From: Isosphaera pallida ATCC 43644
Lineage (GTDB): Bacteria > Planctomycetota > Planctomycetia > Isosphaerales > Isosphaeraceae
Length of the DNA: 64,000 bases
Direction: 5' to 3'
Assembly (NCBI RefSeq): GCF_000186345.1
Contig: NC_014962.1
Span: forward strand, 4,740,450 to 4,804,449
Position numbers and translations under genes: made by a program. Shown here piece by piece: positions 18,706-28,351 of this stretch. The notes beneath the pieces were generated by a model. That model searched no databases. It saw only the letters and a list, made by a program, of their open reading frames with translations, and was not told the DNA's origin. How positions within the stretch are numbered: the first letter of the stretch is position 1; each line of letters starts with the position of its first letter.

Positions 18706-21700
18706 TCAACGAGGCGCAACGGTGGAACCCTCGGTTCCCGTTCCTTGGGTTCCCACCGCCGGCAACCGCTTGGGATCGGCCCCGCGATCGCTCCCCCGAG
18801 CTTCGGCAGGGCGTTCCAGGTCAGCGGGGGTCACGGTCCAGAACGATCGCGCGTCCGAAGGAGGCGTGATCAGCCCGAGGTCGCCGTGAAGCGCGTCGCG
18901 GTCAGACTCGCCCAGAGTTTGACTCCAGGCCGCTTGGGTCCAGTCGGTGGTGATCGCGGTTTCGACCGGCTCGATCATCAGGTTAGGATCGACTTCGGCA
19001 GGGACGGGAATTTCATCACGTCGATAGATTTGAATTTGATGATACCCTACCCCGCGGCCGATCCAGTTGAACCGGCGTCGGAACGGGTTGGAGTCGTCCG
19101 CGGCCACCAGACGAACCAAAGGGGTGGTAGAACTGGTGGTGGTCACCAAGCTGGACACGACCTCAACCTCGACGAAGGGAGGCTCGGGCTGAGCGCTTTG
19201 GGTTATCACTTGGATCAATGGTCCGCGGGTCAAGGTGGTAACCCGATTCAAACTCAGCTTGATTTCCGGGATCGGGTCGTCTCGGGGCACGCCGCGCGCG
19301 TTCAAGAGCGTGGCAGAACCAGCCAGAGCGACCTGGGACAGTTCGGCCCGCAACCCTACGCCCGACGGGAGGTTGAACAGATCCCCACCGCCCCGAATGA
19401 GGCAGTTTTGGATCGCCACTCGGGCTGGAGCTGGGTCCGAATCGACCATTGTGATCGAAGCGTCGGCCGGGATCAGACCGATCACCGCCGTCTCCTCGGC
19501 GTGGGCGATCGTCACTAGGCAATCCTCCAGCCGCAGCGACGCGCCTGGCGCCACCGAAAACGGCACCGCGATCCCAGGGCGACCTTCCCGATCAATCGAC
19601 AACCGAACTTCCACACCTTGGAGAATCAACTCGCCGGCCTGGACATGAATGAGTCCGCGGGGCAGCGCGAAACCGTCGAGGGCGCGCGGAGCGGCTTCCC
19701 CTTGCTCCAGCACCAGAATCGGCCGCGGCTGTGCCGAGTTGGGGTCGGCTTGGGCGTCGGAGCGATTGGCAGCCATTCCTGCCTCAGCGGCGGGGGCGAG
19801 AATGAGGCGGCCCGTTCCCTTGAACTCGAAACCCGAGGTGGACAAGGGACCGGCGGCCAATCTCAAAATCCGCTCCCCGGCACGGGTTCGAGGCGCGGCG
19901 ATCGCTCGAAAGAGATCCCGACCGTCCCGGATCGTCGCTGTGGAGGGATCGCGGTTCGAGTCCTCCACGGCGGCATTGGAAGCGTGGGACGGTTCTCCCG
20001 ACACTTTCTCGGACTTGGAAGAATCTCGGGTGGTTGAAGGCGGGGAAGGGTTGGGGGAGGTCAGTCGAGTGTCGTTACGGTTGAGATTTTGACCAAGTTG
20101 GTCCAGCAACTCCATCATGTCCACGTCCATCTCGGCTGGTTGCGGCTCCGGTTTGGCAAGCGTCAGGGTGGGAGTAGAGTTGGTGGCCGCCACCGGCTGT
20201 TCCGGTTCCTTGGGTTTGGACCCGACCTGGGCAGGCGTGGGCAAGGGTTTGGAGTCGGCCTCAACCAGGTTGGGGCGCTCGCGGTCGGCGACCGCGTCGG
20301 GGGGAGGCAGTCGCAGCGCCGCGGGTCCTTCGCCCAGATTGAGTCCGCTCAGCCCCAAACTTCTTTGAGGGGTCGTGACTGGAGCGAGGGGGCGATCGGA
20401 ACCTGACGGAGCCGCTGCCGACTCGGGCGAAGGTCGGTCCGACGCGGGACCAGGGGGGGAGTCGATCCGCTCGGCTGGGGTGGTGGGATTGGTTGCGACG
20501 GTTGGAGCAGGAGGGGGCGGGCCGACCCGGGAAGGGCGCGGGGTGTTGCCAGGATCGGGTTGGGAGGCGGCCGCGGCCAACGAAGGCGATGGGTTGGCAA
20601 GCGGTTGGCGCGGGGAGGGTTGCTCCTCGCGGCGCGGAGGATCAAGGTCGTTTCGAGCGACCGCCTCCACGGTGACGTGGGGTGGAACGGGAACCGCTTG
20701 GGACTCGACTTCCCAACGCGGGTTGAGCGTCAGGGCGACGGTGCCGGACTCCGACACAGGGATCGCCGAGGGATCGCGCCAGCGATCGAACTCGTCGATC
20801 CGCGGCGCGTTGGGTTGGGAGCCATCGAGGAAGCGGGCCAGACCGACGTAGAGGTTGCGAACCCCTCGCCAAAGGGGGCCGGCGGGATCGTCCGTTCTCA
20901 CCAGGACAAGGCGTCCAGCGTAGGGGCCGGCTTCGACGCGACACTCGCTGAGTTCCAGGACCGGAACCGTCCCGCCTAGGTCGAAAACGACGGGGCTTGG
21001 GGCTGCGCCGTTGCCAACCGCGCTCTCCTGCCGGGGTTGGATCACGACCCGAGTCAGTTCGATCCGAGCCGAACCGAACGCGGACGCGGACGTTGGGTCG
21101 CCGGAAGCGAGCGACGCGGCGAGGCCACTGACGTTGGAGAAGCTTCCAAACCAGGGCCGATGGATCACTGCCGGAGCCAAACCGAGGAATTGACTGTCCC
21201 GGATTGTCAGGGTGACAGGACCGATGAGGCGAAGGCCGCGTTGAGCCGAACCGAACCCGCATTCCAGGATCAGGCCAGAGGCCCCCTGGCGCGATGGGAG
21301 TCCACTCGAGTCGGTTGAACGGGTCGCTCGCAGTTCGACCGCGACCCAGTTGGGGTCGGCGTCGCCGTCGATGGTTCGGAAGAGGCAGTTGATCAGTTCT
21401 AAACGTCCGTCGTCCAACCTGAGAGCAGGCGACGCGCCGAGGGGCTCGCCGCGGGCCGCATTGGCGTTGGCGTTGCCGTTGCCGTTGCCGCGCAGGGCGG
21501 CCTCAGCGGCGTCGAGGCGAGGTTCGCGGATCCATTCGACCCCTTCCATCCGCACCCAACCGTCGCGTAGGACGGCCCCGCCGTCGAGACGGATCACGGG
21601 ACGGTTGCCCGCAGCGCGGTTGGGATCAGGACGCAAACGGAGGTGGCGTCCTTTAAGGTCGATCGGCTCGTTGGAACGCTTCCAACGGTAAGGTTCCAAG

Positions 21701-23406
21701 CGGGTTAGCACAAGTTCAATCGTGGCGGCCGGTCGCTCCTTCAACAAGGTCGGCAGATCAATGAGTTCCTCGTTGAGTTCGATCACGATCAGACCAGCGC
21801 GGGGACCAGTCGGGTCGGGTGCGACCGGGTTGAAGGGCGGGGGGAGTTCCGGGGCGATGCCGGACATCGGACCGCCGATCCGGTTGTCGCCCAGACCGAT
21901 CGCCTCCAGGCCGTCGTCGGGGACGGTGCGGGCGGCGTTGAGATCAAAGCCGACCAGAGCCAGCAGCAGCACCAGCAGCCCGACCACTGGGACGGTCCAG
22001 GCCAGCGCCCGGCCCCAAACCTCGGAGCCGGCCTGTGGAACGACCAGACCTTCCGATCCCTCGCCCACCCGCAACCCCAGGGTCGCGGCCACCTCACGCA
22101 GGTCGCGGGCCAGTTGCTCGGGAGTCTGATGACGACGAGCCGGATCTTTGGCCATCAACTTGATCGTGACCGCCGCCAGCGCCTGGGGCACTGCGGGATT
22201 GATCGCGCGGGGATCGGGCGGGGGATCCTCCTGGTGCTGAAGTAGCTTTTGCAGCACCGTTCCCTCAGGAAACGGTGGGCGACCTGTTAGCATGTGAAAT
22301 AGCGTGCATCCTAGGCTGTAAAGATCGCCTCGCACATCGACAGTCCTGGGGTCACGGGCTTGTTCGGGGCTGATGTAGTCGAAGGTGCCCAAGGTCATGT
22401 TGCTTTGGGTCAGGCCGCCGGTGTCGTCGCCGCCGCGCTCGAAGTGGCGGGCCAGGCCCATATCGACCAGTTTGGCCCGATCGCCGGTGGTGACGATGAT
22501 GTTGGAAGGCTTGATGTCGCGGTGAACCACGCCGCGGGAGGAGGCGTGGGCCAGGGCGTGGGCCACCTGAAGGGTGTAGTGGATCGCGGTGGCCGGCGGC
22601 AGCGGCCCGTTCTCTTCGACGAGTTGCCGGAGGTTGATCCCTTCGATGAACTCGAAGGCGATGTAGTGATACTGGCCGTCATGGCCAATGGTGTGGACCC
22701 GCGCGATGTGTTCATGGTCCAGTTTGGCCGCGGCCCGTGCCTCCTGATAGAACCGTTGCACCACGTCGGCGTCGCGCGAGTGGGCCGGAGGCAGGACTTT
22801 GAGCGCTACGGGGCGTTCCAGGCGGATGTCTTCGGCCAAATAGACCGCTCCCATGCCGCCCACGCCGATCGGCCGCACGATCACGAAACCGTCGATTCGA
22901 TCGCCGGGAACCGGGGGATCCGGCGGGGTCCGCGGGTCGGTCGAACCAGCTTCCCGCTCCCGTCCCGACAGCGACGAGCCAGGGCGGGCGGGTGTAGAGG
23001 CCTCTTGTTCCTCCAGCGTGGAGGACGGTGAGGGGTCCGCTTGGGAGCGAACCGAAATCACCGTCGGATTGGGATCCACCGGCAGAGGAAGCCCGTTGTC
23101 CGCGGTGGACTCGGTGGCCTGATCTAAAGGCGAGGGGGATCGCCAGGACCCCGTGGAGTCGGACGCGGCGGAGGTGGGCGTGTCGGGGCTTGGGTTGGAC
23201 CCGGCGGCCTGATCCCAAGGCGAGGGGGATCGCCAGGACCCCGTGGAGTCGGACGCCTCGGAAGCGGAGGAACGGGAAGGAGGAGTGGCACTGGACACGA
23301 TCGAGCTTCCTCGGGCCGAAACCAGACACGAAGCGCGACTTCCGGTCGCCCGTGCGGGGTGGAAAAAACGGTGAGTCGCCTGCGAACGACTCACTGGTCG
23401 GTTCAT
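18706..23406 (-). CDS. Giant membrane Ser/Thr protein kinase with a large extracytoplasmic domain
   Basis: About 1566 residues. Residues 1-165 are a Ser/Pro-rich low-complexity region with a duplicated 30-residue unit. The kinase domain (about 170-430) has the glycine loop IGVGGMG, K203 in VALKVL, H295-R-D297 in VVHRDIKPSN, KLVDMGLAR (DMG in place of DFG) and an SPEQ activation-segment end. A single helix (VVGLLVLLLALVGF, about 457-478) separates it from roughly 1000 residues. That remainder contains two regions of parallel beta-helix or pectate-lyase-like character (LRPDPNRAAGNRPVIRLDGG, ELINCLFRTIDG, LEDCLVTIAHAEETAVIG) flanking a long Pro/Ser/Ala-rich linker. It probably senses an outside cue and phosphorylates cytoplasmic proteins (inference). 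No SD is evident before the ATG. A GGCAAC-type hexamer tract encodes NGNGNANANA (about 21460-21490). Confidence 0.9.
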   Translation of the reverse strand: MNRPVSRSQATHRFFHPARATGSRASCLVSARGSSIVSSATPPSRSSASEASDSTGSWRSPSPWDQAAGSNPSPDTPTSAASDSTGSWRSPSPLDQATESTADNGLPLPVDPNPTVISVRSQADPSPSSTLEEQEASTPARPGSSLSGREREAGSTDPRTPPDPPVPGDRIDGFVIVRPIGVGGMGAVYLAEDIRLERPVALKVLPPAHSRDADVVQRFYQEARAAAKLDHEHIARVHTIGHDGQYHYIAFEFIEGINLRQLVEENGPLPPATAIHYTLQVAHALAHASSRGVVHRDIKPSNIIVTTGDRAKLVDMGLARHFERGGDDTGGLTQSNMTLGTFDYISPEQARDPRTVDVRGDLYSLGCTLFHMLTGRPPFPEGTVLQKLLQHQEDPPPDPRAINPAVPQALAAVTIKLMAKDPARRHQTPEQLARDLREVAATLGLRVGEGSEGLVVPQAGSEVWGRALAWTVPVVGLLVLLLALVGFDLNAARTVPDDGLEAIGLGDNRIGGPMSGIAPELPPPFNPVAPDPTGPRAGLIVIELNEELIDLPTLLKERPAATIELVLTRLEPYRWKRSNEPIDLKGRHLRLRPDPNRAAGNRPVIRLDGGAVLRDGWVRMEGVEWIREPRLDAAEAALRGNGNGNANANAARGEPLGASPALRLDDGRLELINCLFRTIDGDADPNWVAVELRATRSTDSSGLPSRQGASGLILECGFGSAQRGLRLIGPVTLTIRDSQFLGLAPAVIHRPWFGSFSNVSGLAASLASGDPTSASAFGSARIELTRVVIQPRQESAVGNGAAPSPVVFDLGGTVPVLELSECRVEAGPYAGRLVLVRTDDPAGPLWRGVRNLYVGLARFLDGSQPNAPRIDEFDRWRDPSAIPVSESGTVALTLNPRWEVESQAVPVPPHVTVEAVARNDLDPPRREEQPSPRQPLANPSPSLAAAASQPDPGNTPRPSRVGPPPPAPTVATNPTTPAERIDSPPGPASDRPSPESAAAPSGSDRPLAPVTTPQRSLGLSGLNLGEGPAALRLPPPDAVADRERPNLVEADSKPLPTPAQVGSKPKEPEQPVAATNSTPTLTLAKPEPQPAEMDVDMMELLDQLGQNLNRNDTRLTSPNPSPPSTTRDSSKSEKVSGEPSHASNAAVEDSNRDPSTATIRDGRDLFRAIAAPRTRAGERILRLAAGPLSTSGFEFKGTGRLILAPAAEAGMAANRSDAQADPNSAQPRPILVLEQGEAAPRALDGFALPRGLIHVQAGELILQGVEVRLSIDREGRPGIAVPFSVAPGASLRLEDCLVTIAHAEETAVIGLIPADASITMVDSDPAPARVAIQNCLIRGGGDLFNLPSGVGLRAELSQVALAGSATLLNARGVPRDDPIPEIKLSLNRVTTLTRGPLIQVITQSAQPEPPFVEVEVVSSLVTTTSSTTPLVRLVAADDSNPFRRRFNWIGRGVGYHQIQIYRRDEIPVPAEVDPNLMIEPVETAITTDWTQAAWSQTLGESDRDALHGDLGLITPPSDARSFWTVTPADLERPAEARGSDRGADPKRLPAVGTQGTGTEGSTVAPR
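23116..23256 (-). repeat. 90-base tandem repeat in the kinase N-terminus
   Basis: Bases 23116-23166 and 23206-23256 are nearly identical at a 90-base offset (two differences seen). They encode DSTGSWRSPSPxDQA twice. This is a recent in-frame duplication in the disordered N-terminal segment. Confidence 0.85.
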
Positions 23407-24156
23407 CCATCGAACCGGAACCCGCCCGGTGGACTCCTTTCAGGATCGTGGAGAAAATGGAAATCGATGGCGCAAGGTGGTCGGGAACAAAGTGACACCC
23501 GATGGTTGCGGCCTTTTGTTCACCGGTCCGCCAGTTTGCCAACGTCGAGCAGAAGCACCGACGCACGGGGACGCGATGAACCAAACTCCGCAAATGGATC
23601 CAGGGACGTGTCGTGAAGCGGACCGTTTCCTTGGACAACTCTTTGATACGATGGTCGGCTCCCCCAACGCTGGTCAAGAGGATTTGCAATCGTGGGAACA
23701 GGTGGAGGCAGAGGTGTGAGGTGAGGAAACCTCAAAATCCCACCTTCGAGAAAAACCAGAACGACGGTCGCCATATGAAGACGGCGGCGAGCCGAACGGG
23801 CAGCAGCAATGGCGATGACAGGATCCAGGTGGAGGACTGGAGAAAACCGAGTGGCCTGCGGCGATCGATCAGAAGGGCTGGTCAACTCTAGGCGAAGGGA
23901 TCGACTTCGTCAACGCCGGCGGCGAACCGGGGCCATCCCGACTCGAAGCATTCCTCTCCAGTCTTGACCCGCCGACCCACAACCACCCAGAGCGCTTGAG
24001 AAACCCGCGACGGCGGAAAATGCAGCGGCCGCGCGATGTTCCGGCCGATCGCTCTTGTTTTTGCCACAACTCGCCGCAATGATGGATGCATGGTCGAGGC
24101 GATCGGTTCCGTCAGGATGTTTGATTCGAGATGAAATGGGAAAGGGGGGCTCCCTG
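23407..24156. other. 750-base divergent intergenic region
   Basis: This separates the minus-strand kinase gene from the plus-strand small gene at 24157. Apart from the doubtful 47-residue frame at 23576 it contains no credible coding region, hairpin or repeat that I can support. It should hold the kinase promoter. Confidence 0.45.
23576..23719 (+). CDS. Possible small protein (47 residues)
   Basis: ATG with GGGGA about 5 bases upstream. The product is acidic and not low-complexity: MNQTPQMDPGTCREADRF, then LGQLFDTMVGSPNAGQEDL and a Glu-rich end. No family is recognised. It is short enough to be chance. Confidence 0.22.
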   Translation: MNQTPQMDPGTCREADRFLGQLFDTMVGSPNAGQEDLQSWEQVEAEV

Positions 24157-24507
24157 ATGGCGACGCCGGAACCCATGACGGCCGCGGAGTCCTGGAGGCT
24201 CTCAAAGTCGCGCGCTCGGGTCGCAACTGGGGAGCGGGAGCGGGACGACGTGCTGGTGTCGGGTTGGATCGTCGATTCTTGGCTGGAGGGTTGTCTCACC
24301 GCGCCGCGGCGGCTGGTGTTGCAAGTAGCCCCTCGTAATCGTTGGGGGCCATTGTGGATTGTGGAGGCTTCGCCCAGTCTGGTGAGCGATCGGTCCTGGT
24401 TGGAGGACTTGGGCGAAAATCTCTGTCACGGCAGTCTGGTTGACGCTGTCGGACGAACCGACCGAACCGGCACGGTGGTCGCTACGTCCTTAAAATTGGT
24501 TCGCTGA
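24157..24507 (+). CDS. Hypothetical protein (116 residues)
   Basis: The ATG at 24157 follows an AAGGGGGG run; the frame continues upstream only to a TTG. The sequence has ordinary globular character: VLVSGWIVDSWLEG, RRLVLQVAPRNRWGPLWIVE, then HGSLVDAVGRTDRTGTVVAT. Many predicted strands suggest a small beta-barrel or OB-like fold, but I do not recognise a family. Codon use (G/C third positions) resembles that of neighbouring genes. Confidence 0.5.
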   Translation: MATPEPMTAAESWRLSKSRARVATGERERDDVLVSGWIVDSWLEGCLTAPRRLVLQVAPRNRWGPLWIVEASPSLVSDRSWLEDLGENLCHGSLVDAVGRTDRTGTVVATSLKLVR

Positions 24508-24889
24508 GGCTTTGGAGCGCGAGTTCGTTCTAGCAAGGAGGGGTTGGGCGGCGGTTTGAGAAACCCTTGCTGGCGCGAAGCGATGATCGAGCCAGGATTG
24601 TCCAAACCGGGAGGAATGTCCTCGAAAAAACGGGTTGGTCCGAGTGAATTTTTTGAGGGTCCGCCGTATTGCGACTCTTGAACTTGGAACGCCGAGACGA
24701 CAAGTTGAAAGGGTCGATCAGCCGACCCCCGGACTGGACGGGTGAACCCCCGGCGCGATTCTCGCAGCATAACGTGGGAGCCGCGTGATGATGGGCCGAG
24801 ACTCTCACGCAGGTGTTGGAGAGAGTCAAGCTCGGGATCGACGTCTGGTCGTAGACCGGAGGCGCTGAGCCGGCGGGAGTGGGAGTCCT
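24508..24889. other. 382-base intergenic region
   Basis: No gene, repeat or clear promoter is visible. Short AT-rich islands (AAAAAACGGG near 24626 and GAATTTTTTGAG near 24645) could be promoter or terminator elements, but no hairpin accompanies them. Confidence 0.4.
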
Positions 24890-27559
24890 ATGCGAATCGC
24901 GCGTCGGGACGTAAGATTGGGGCAATCCTCCGGAGACGCTCCGTCAACTCGACGGGTCGGGAGCCGTCGCGGCTCCGTGGAACCCGACGGCGCGACCGGC
25001 TCGGAGACGGAGTCTCGCAACGGGACTGAGACCGACCACACGCGAACGGGGAGGGATTCCGGTGGGGCCGGAACCGACAACCCGATGGACTGGACCGCCG
25101 CCGCCGCTCATTTCCGCGATCGTCTCCGCCAGTCTCTGCAGGTAGCGCGTCGCGCTTTGGACCTGGCCACCCATCCTCGCGCCGAGGTGGATCCCAGCGC
25201 CATTCTGGCCCTCAAAGCTCTCATCCCCCCCCTGGAGCGTCAGCTGGGCCGCCTGGAGCGCGGTGAGTTCCGCATCGCCGTGGTCGGCCTGGAGAAGGCG
25301 GGTAAAAGCACTCTGGTCAACGCCTGGTTAGAGCATGACTTGCTCCCCAGCGACAGCGCCCGCTGCACCTTCACCACCACCCGGGTCCACGCGGTCGCTC
25401 AGGAGGCCGAGCAGCGTCTGGAAATCGATCCCTTCACCCCCGAGGAGTTCCAGAAGCTCCAGGACGATCTGGCTCGGATCGCCCAGGCCAACACTGAGGA
25501 GGGACGCCGTGCTCAGGCCGATCTTGACGCGATCGCCGCGATGCGCGGCGCGCTCAATGTGGTCATCGACGAAGGGGAACGAGTGCTGCCGTTTCAGAAC
25601 CTCGAGGAGATCGCCGAGCCTCTGAGGCGGGCGGTGGCTGACCCCGCCCAGGCTTACGCTGTCAAGGAGGTGCGCCTCTTCACCAACCGCCTGGCCGCCC
25701 CGCCCGGCGTGGTCTTCCAGGATGTGCCGGGACTCAACTCCGGTTTGGCCAAGCATGTCGAGGAGTCGCGGGCGATGCTGGCCGACTGCGACGCGGTCAT
25801 TTTGGTCCAGCGCTCGAGTACGCCCTCGATCGAGGCCAGCGAACAGCGGCTCATCGAATTCGTCCATCAAGGGGACGACCGAGTGGGGGTCGCCGGCAAG
25901 CTCTTCGTCTTCCTCGGGCGGATTGACCAGGAAGGATCGGCCGAGTCGTTGCGGGACAACCTCGAACTGGCCACCCGCGATTGGGAAGCCCGCGGCCGCC
26001 TCACCCCCGATCGGATCGTGGTCGGCTCAGCCGCCGCTTTTCTCGTCCTCAAAAACCTCGCCAAGGACAACCTGCTCAAGAACGCGGGCAACCGCGACAA
26101 GCTGCTGGCCAACCTCCGTCACGTCACCCGCTGCGGCGAGGGATACGAGGACCTCCTTCAAGCCACCGGCATCCCCCGCCTCAAAGAGCGGGTTCAACGC
26201 TATCTGGAACACGAACGGGTCGAGGCGCTGCGGCTGCGGTGCGAGGAGGCCATCGACGACATTTTACGCATTTCCACCGATATTCATTCCGATGTTCGTC
26301 ATCGTTTTCCCGAAGACCCCGAGTTGGCTCGGCAACTCTTCGAGGACGAGCGGCGCATCCGGTTCTCGAACTGGTGGCCAGGCTATTGGGATCGGGTCCG
26401 GGCCGAACTCAACCGCCATTATGAGCGCGAGGTCATCCGCCGCACCCCCGAATCCCCCTCGGCGCGACCGCTGGCCCTGGAGGAACTCCGCACTCGCTAC
26501 GTCGCTGCCGTCGAGGAGGGACTCAACCACCTGCCGGCGCTCCAGCCCGAACGCCGCGACACCATCTTCGACTCGGGCACGGTGTTCGACTCCACCCGCG
26601 CCAACCTCGATTGGCGGCGCGAACTGTATCGCCAGATCGCCGACCTGCTCGACGACGTCGCCCGGGCCCTGGCTTTGGAACTGGAGCGGGAGGCGACCTC
26701 GTTGGTCGATGTGATGAGCGACCTGCTCTTCCGCGCCCCCCGCGTCCGCGCTGAAATGAAGAAGGTGCCCGAGTCGATCCGTCTGACGATGGAACACGGC
26801 CTCCGCGCGTTGTTTCTACGATTCGCCCGGCCAATCGCCGAGGCGCTGATTCGTGGTCCCCTCGGCTCAGAGACCCGTCAAGGCACCGTGGTGCGGTTGG
26901 GTCCGGACATCGATCTGATCGACCATTACTATGAGGGGGGAGACCCCACCTACGCCTCGCTCAAGCGGTATCTCACCTATGGGCCCCGCCCCCCTGCTGA
27001 CGCTCGGGAGGAGGAACGCGGTTCAACGAGGCGATCCTCAGTCAACGTCAACGGCGCGACCGATCACCCCGCTGGCGGTCCGGCCGACTCGGCAACCTCA
27101 ACTGGTCGCAGGGCCGCCGCGTCACTCTCGCGGCTGGTTGGGCGACGCCGCAACAAAACCGTCACGTCGGCCAACGCCGTCCCCCCCTCCTCGGCCGCAG
27201 CGGATCTCGCCCCGCCGATTCCCGCCACCCGCCGCGAGGACATCATCCGCGAGGTCCACGCCGATCTGGAGGCGCTGCGGCAGTACCTGTTGCACGCCGT
27301 CTTCCACGCCGCCGGCTTCGCCGCCTTCTGCGAACAGGAACTCGGGCGATTACGCGACCGCTTTCTCGAACTGGAAAGCACCTGGAGAGGCGTGGCCGAG
27401 AACGAGTGGCTTCAGGGCAATCCCCGGTTGCTGGCCGTGGTGCCGCCGGAGTTGCGCGACTCTTCGGGCGATACCGAGATTTGCGATCGCCTCAAACGGT
27501 TGGGAGCGGCGCTGCGCGAAGCCTGGATGGCCGACACCGAAGAGGACGAGTCGTCGTGA
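24890..27559 (+). CDS. Dynamin-like GTPase
   Basis: About 889 residues. G1 is VVGLEKAGKSTLVNAW (P-loop, residues about 131-146), a conserved Thr run TFTTTRV fits G2, and G3 is DVPGLN (about 279). The usual G4 N/TKxD is replaced by FLGRIDQE. Dynamin family proteins hydrolyse GTP while remodelling or tethering membranes. The helical middle and C-terminal parts fit a stalk, and a basic/Ser-rich insert (about 705-780, GRRAAASLSRLVGRRRNK) could touch lipid. The ATG at 24890 has GGGAG 5 bases upstream; the first 65 residues are hydrophilic and poorly conserved-looking, so an ATG at 25085 is an alternative. It lies 74 bases ahead of crcB. Confidence 0.85.
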   Translation: MRIARRDVRLGQSSGDAPSTRRVGSRRGSVEPDGATGSETESRNGTETDHTRTGRDSGGAGTDNPMDWTAAAAHFRDRLRQSLQVARRALDLATHPRAEVDPSAILALKALIPPLERQLGRLERGEFRIAVVGLEKAGKSTLVNAWLEHDLLPSDSARCTFTTTRVHAVAQEAEQRLEIDPFTPEEFQKLQDDLARIAQANTEEGRRAQADLDAIAAMRGALNVVIDEGERVLPFQNLEEIAEPLRRAVADPAQAYAVKEVRLFTNRLAAPPGVVFQDVPGLNSGLAKHVEESRAMLADCDAVILVQRSSTPSIEASEQRLIEFVHQGDDRVGVAGKLFVFLGRIDQEGSAESLRDNLELATRDWEARGRLTPDRIVVGSAAAFLVLKNLAKDNLLKNAGNRDKLLANLRHVTRCGEGYEDLLQATGIPRLKERVQRYLEHERVEALRLRCEEAIDDILRISTDIHSDVRHRFPEDPELARQLFEDERRIRFSNWWPGYWDRVRAELNRHYEREVIRRTPESPSARPLALEELRTRYVAAVEEGLNHLPALQPERRDTIFDSGTVFDSTRANLDWRRELYRQIADLLDDVARALALELEREATSLVDVMSDLLFRAPRVRAEMKKVPESIRLTMEHGLRALFLRFARPIAEALIRGPLGSETRQGTVVRLGPDIDLIDHYYEGGDPTYASLKRYLTYGPRPPADAREEERGSTRRSSVNVNGATDHPAGGPADSATSTGRRAAASLSRLVGRRRNKTVTSANAVPPSSAAADLAPPIPATRREDIIREVHADLEALRQYLLHAVFHAAGFAAFCEQELGRLRDRFLELESTWRGVAENEWLQGNPRLLAVVPPELRDSSGDTEICDRLKRLGAALREAWMADTEEDESS

Positions 27560-27633
27560 GTCGGCCCGCCCATGATCCCCAGCCGCGTCCGCATCCGCTC
27601 ACCGCTCCGGCTGGCCCCTCGCGAGTCCGACGG

Positions 27634-28032
27634 ATGACCGACCAACTGACTTTAATTGCCGCGATCTCCCTAGGCGCGGTCCTGGGAGCCAACGCCCGCT
27701 ATTTTCTCAACCTCTGGTGCGCCCGCCACTTGGGGACCGAGTTTCCCTGGGGCATCTTCTTGGTCAACGTGACCGGCTCGTTCCTGATGGGGTGCGTCGC
27801 GGCGCTGCTGGCCAAGATCAGTTTGCCTCCCCAGTTCGGCGTGCTGGCGACCGTGGGCACCTTGGGCAGCTTCACCACGTTCTCGACCTATTCGTTGGAT
27901 GGCGTGCGGTTGTTGGAACGAGGCGACTGGACACGCGCGGCCGCCTACCTCGGCGGCAGCGCGATACTGGGGGTTCTCGCCGCTCTGGCCGGACTCGCGC
28001 TGATTTCCTTCTTGGTTGGCCCCGAATCGTGA
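27634..28032 (+). CDS. crcB: CrcB/Fluc fluoride channel
   Basis: About 132 residues with four hydrophobic helices. Family motifs are clear: GAVLGANARYFLN near the N-terminus, FLVNVTGSFLMG in helix 2 and VGTLGSFTTFSTYSLD in helix 3 with the Phe-box and Thr-rich break. Fluc proteins form dual-topology dimers in the inner membrane that let F- leave the cell. Only one copy is present here, consistent with a homodimer. The ATG at 27634 gives the usual length. I looked for a fluoride riboswitch in the 74 bases upstream and saw none. Confidence 0.93.
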   Translation: MTDQLTLIAAISLGAVLGANARYFLNLWCARHLGTEFPWGIFLVNVTGSFLMGCVAALLAKISLPPQFGVLATVGTLGSFTTFSTYSLDGVRLLERGDWTRAAAYLGGSAILGVLAALAGLALISFLVGPES

Positions 28033-28252
28033 ATCCAACCAAGCTGAGCCGCAACCTGACCCGACCCGAGGAAGTAGGTGGGCGGGCGACACCCACCCCT
28101 GTTTTGCCTAGTGCCCGTCCATCCCGCGTGGCCAAGGCAGAGCCACCCCGATGACATGGCGTATGGAATCATTTCATTGGGGTTGGAGAGGAAAGGGGAG
28201 AAGGCCACGCGCTTCTGCACGCGGCGTGGCTCCCGACTTCACCATCGGGGCA

Positions 28253-28280
28253 TTGACACCTGTGCATCAAGGGGTATTCT
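28253..28280 (+). promoter_or_regulatory. Probable sigma-70-type promoter
   Basis: TTGACA (28253-28258) is followed after 16 bases by TATTCT (28275-28280), about 70 bases before the glycosyltransferase start codon. It is one of the few near-consensus pairs in an intergenic region of this window. Confidence 0.5.
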
Positions 28281-28351
28281 TGAGTGTCCACCCCACTTTG
28301 TTGTCTTTGGTCCTGTCCTCTGTTGCCCTTCGGCGAGGCTTGTGCGCCACA

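Noticed and set aside
22712-23689. A 325-codon minus-strand frame overlapping the kinase N-terminus
   Set aside because: It is out of frame with the kinase and lacks motifs; the duplicated 90-base unit explains its apparent repeat.
27560-27633. Fluoride riboswitch ahead of crcB
   Set aside because: The 74-base gap lacks the conserved pseudoknot sequence.
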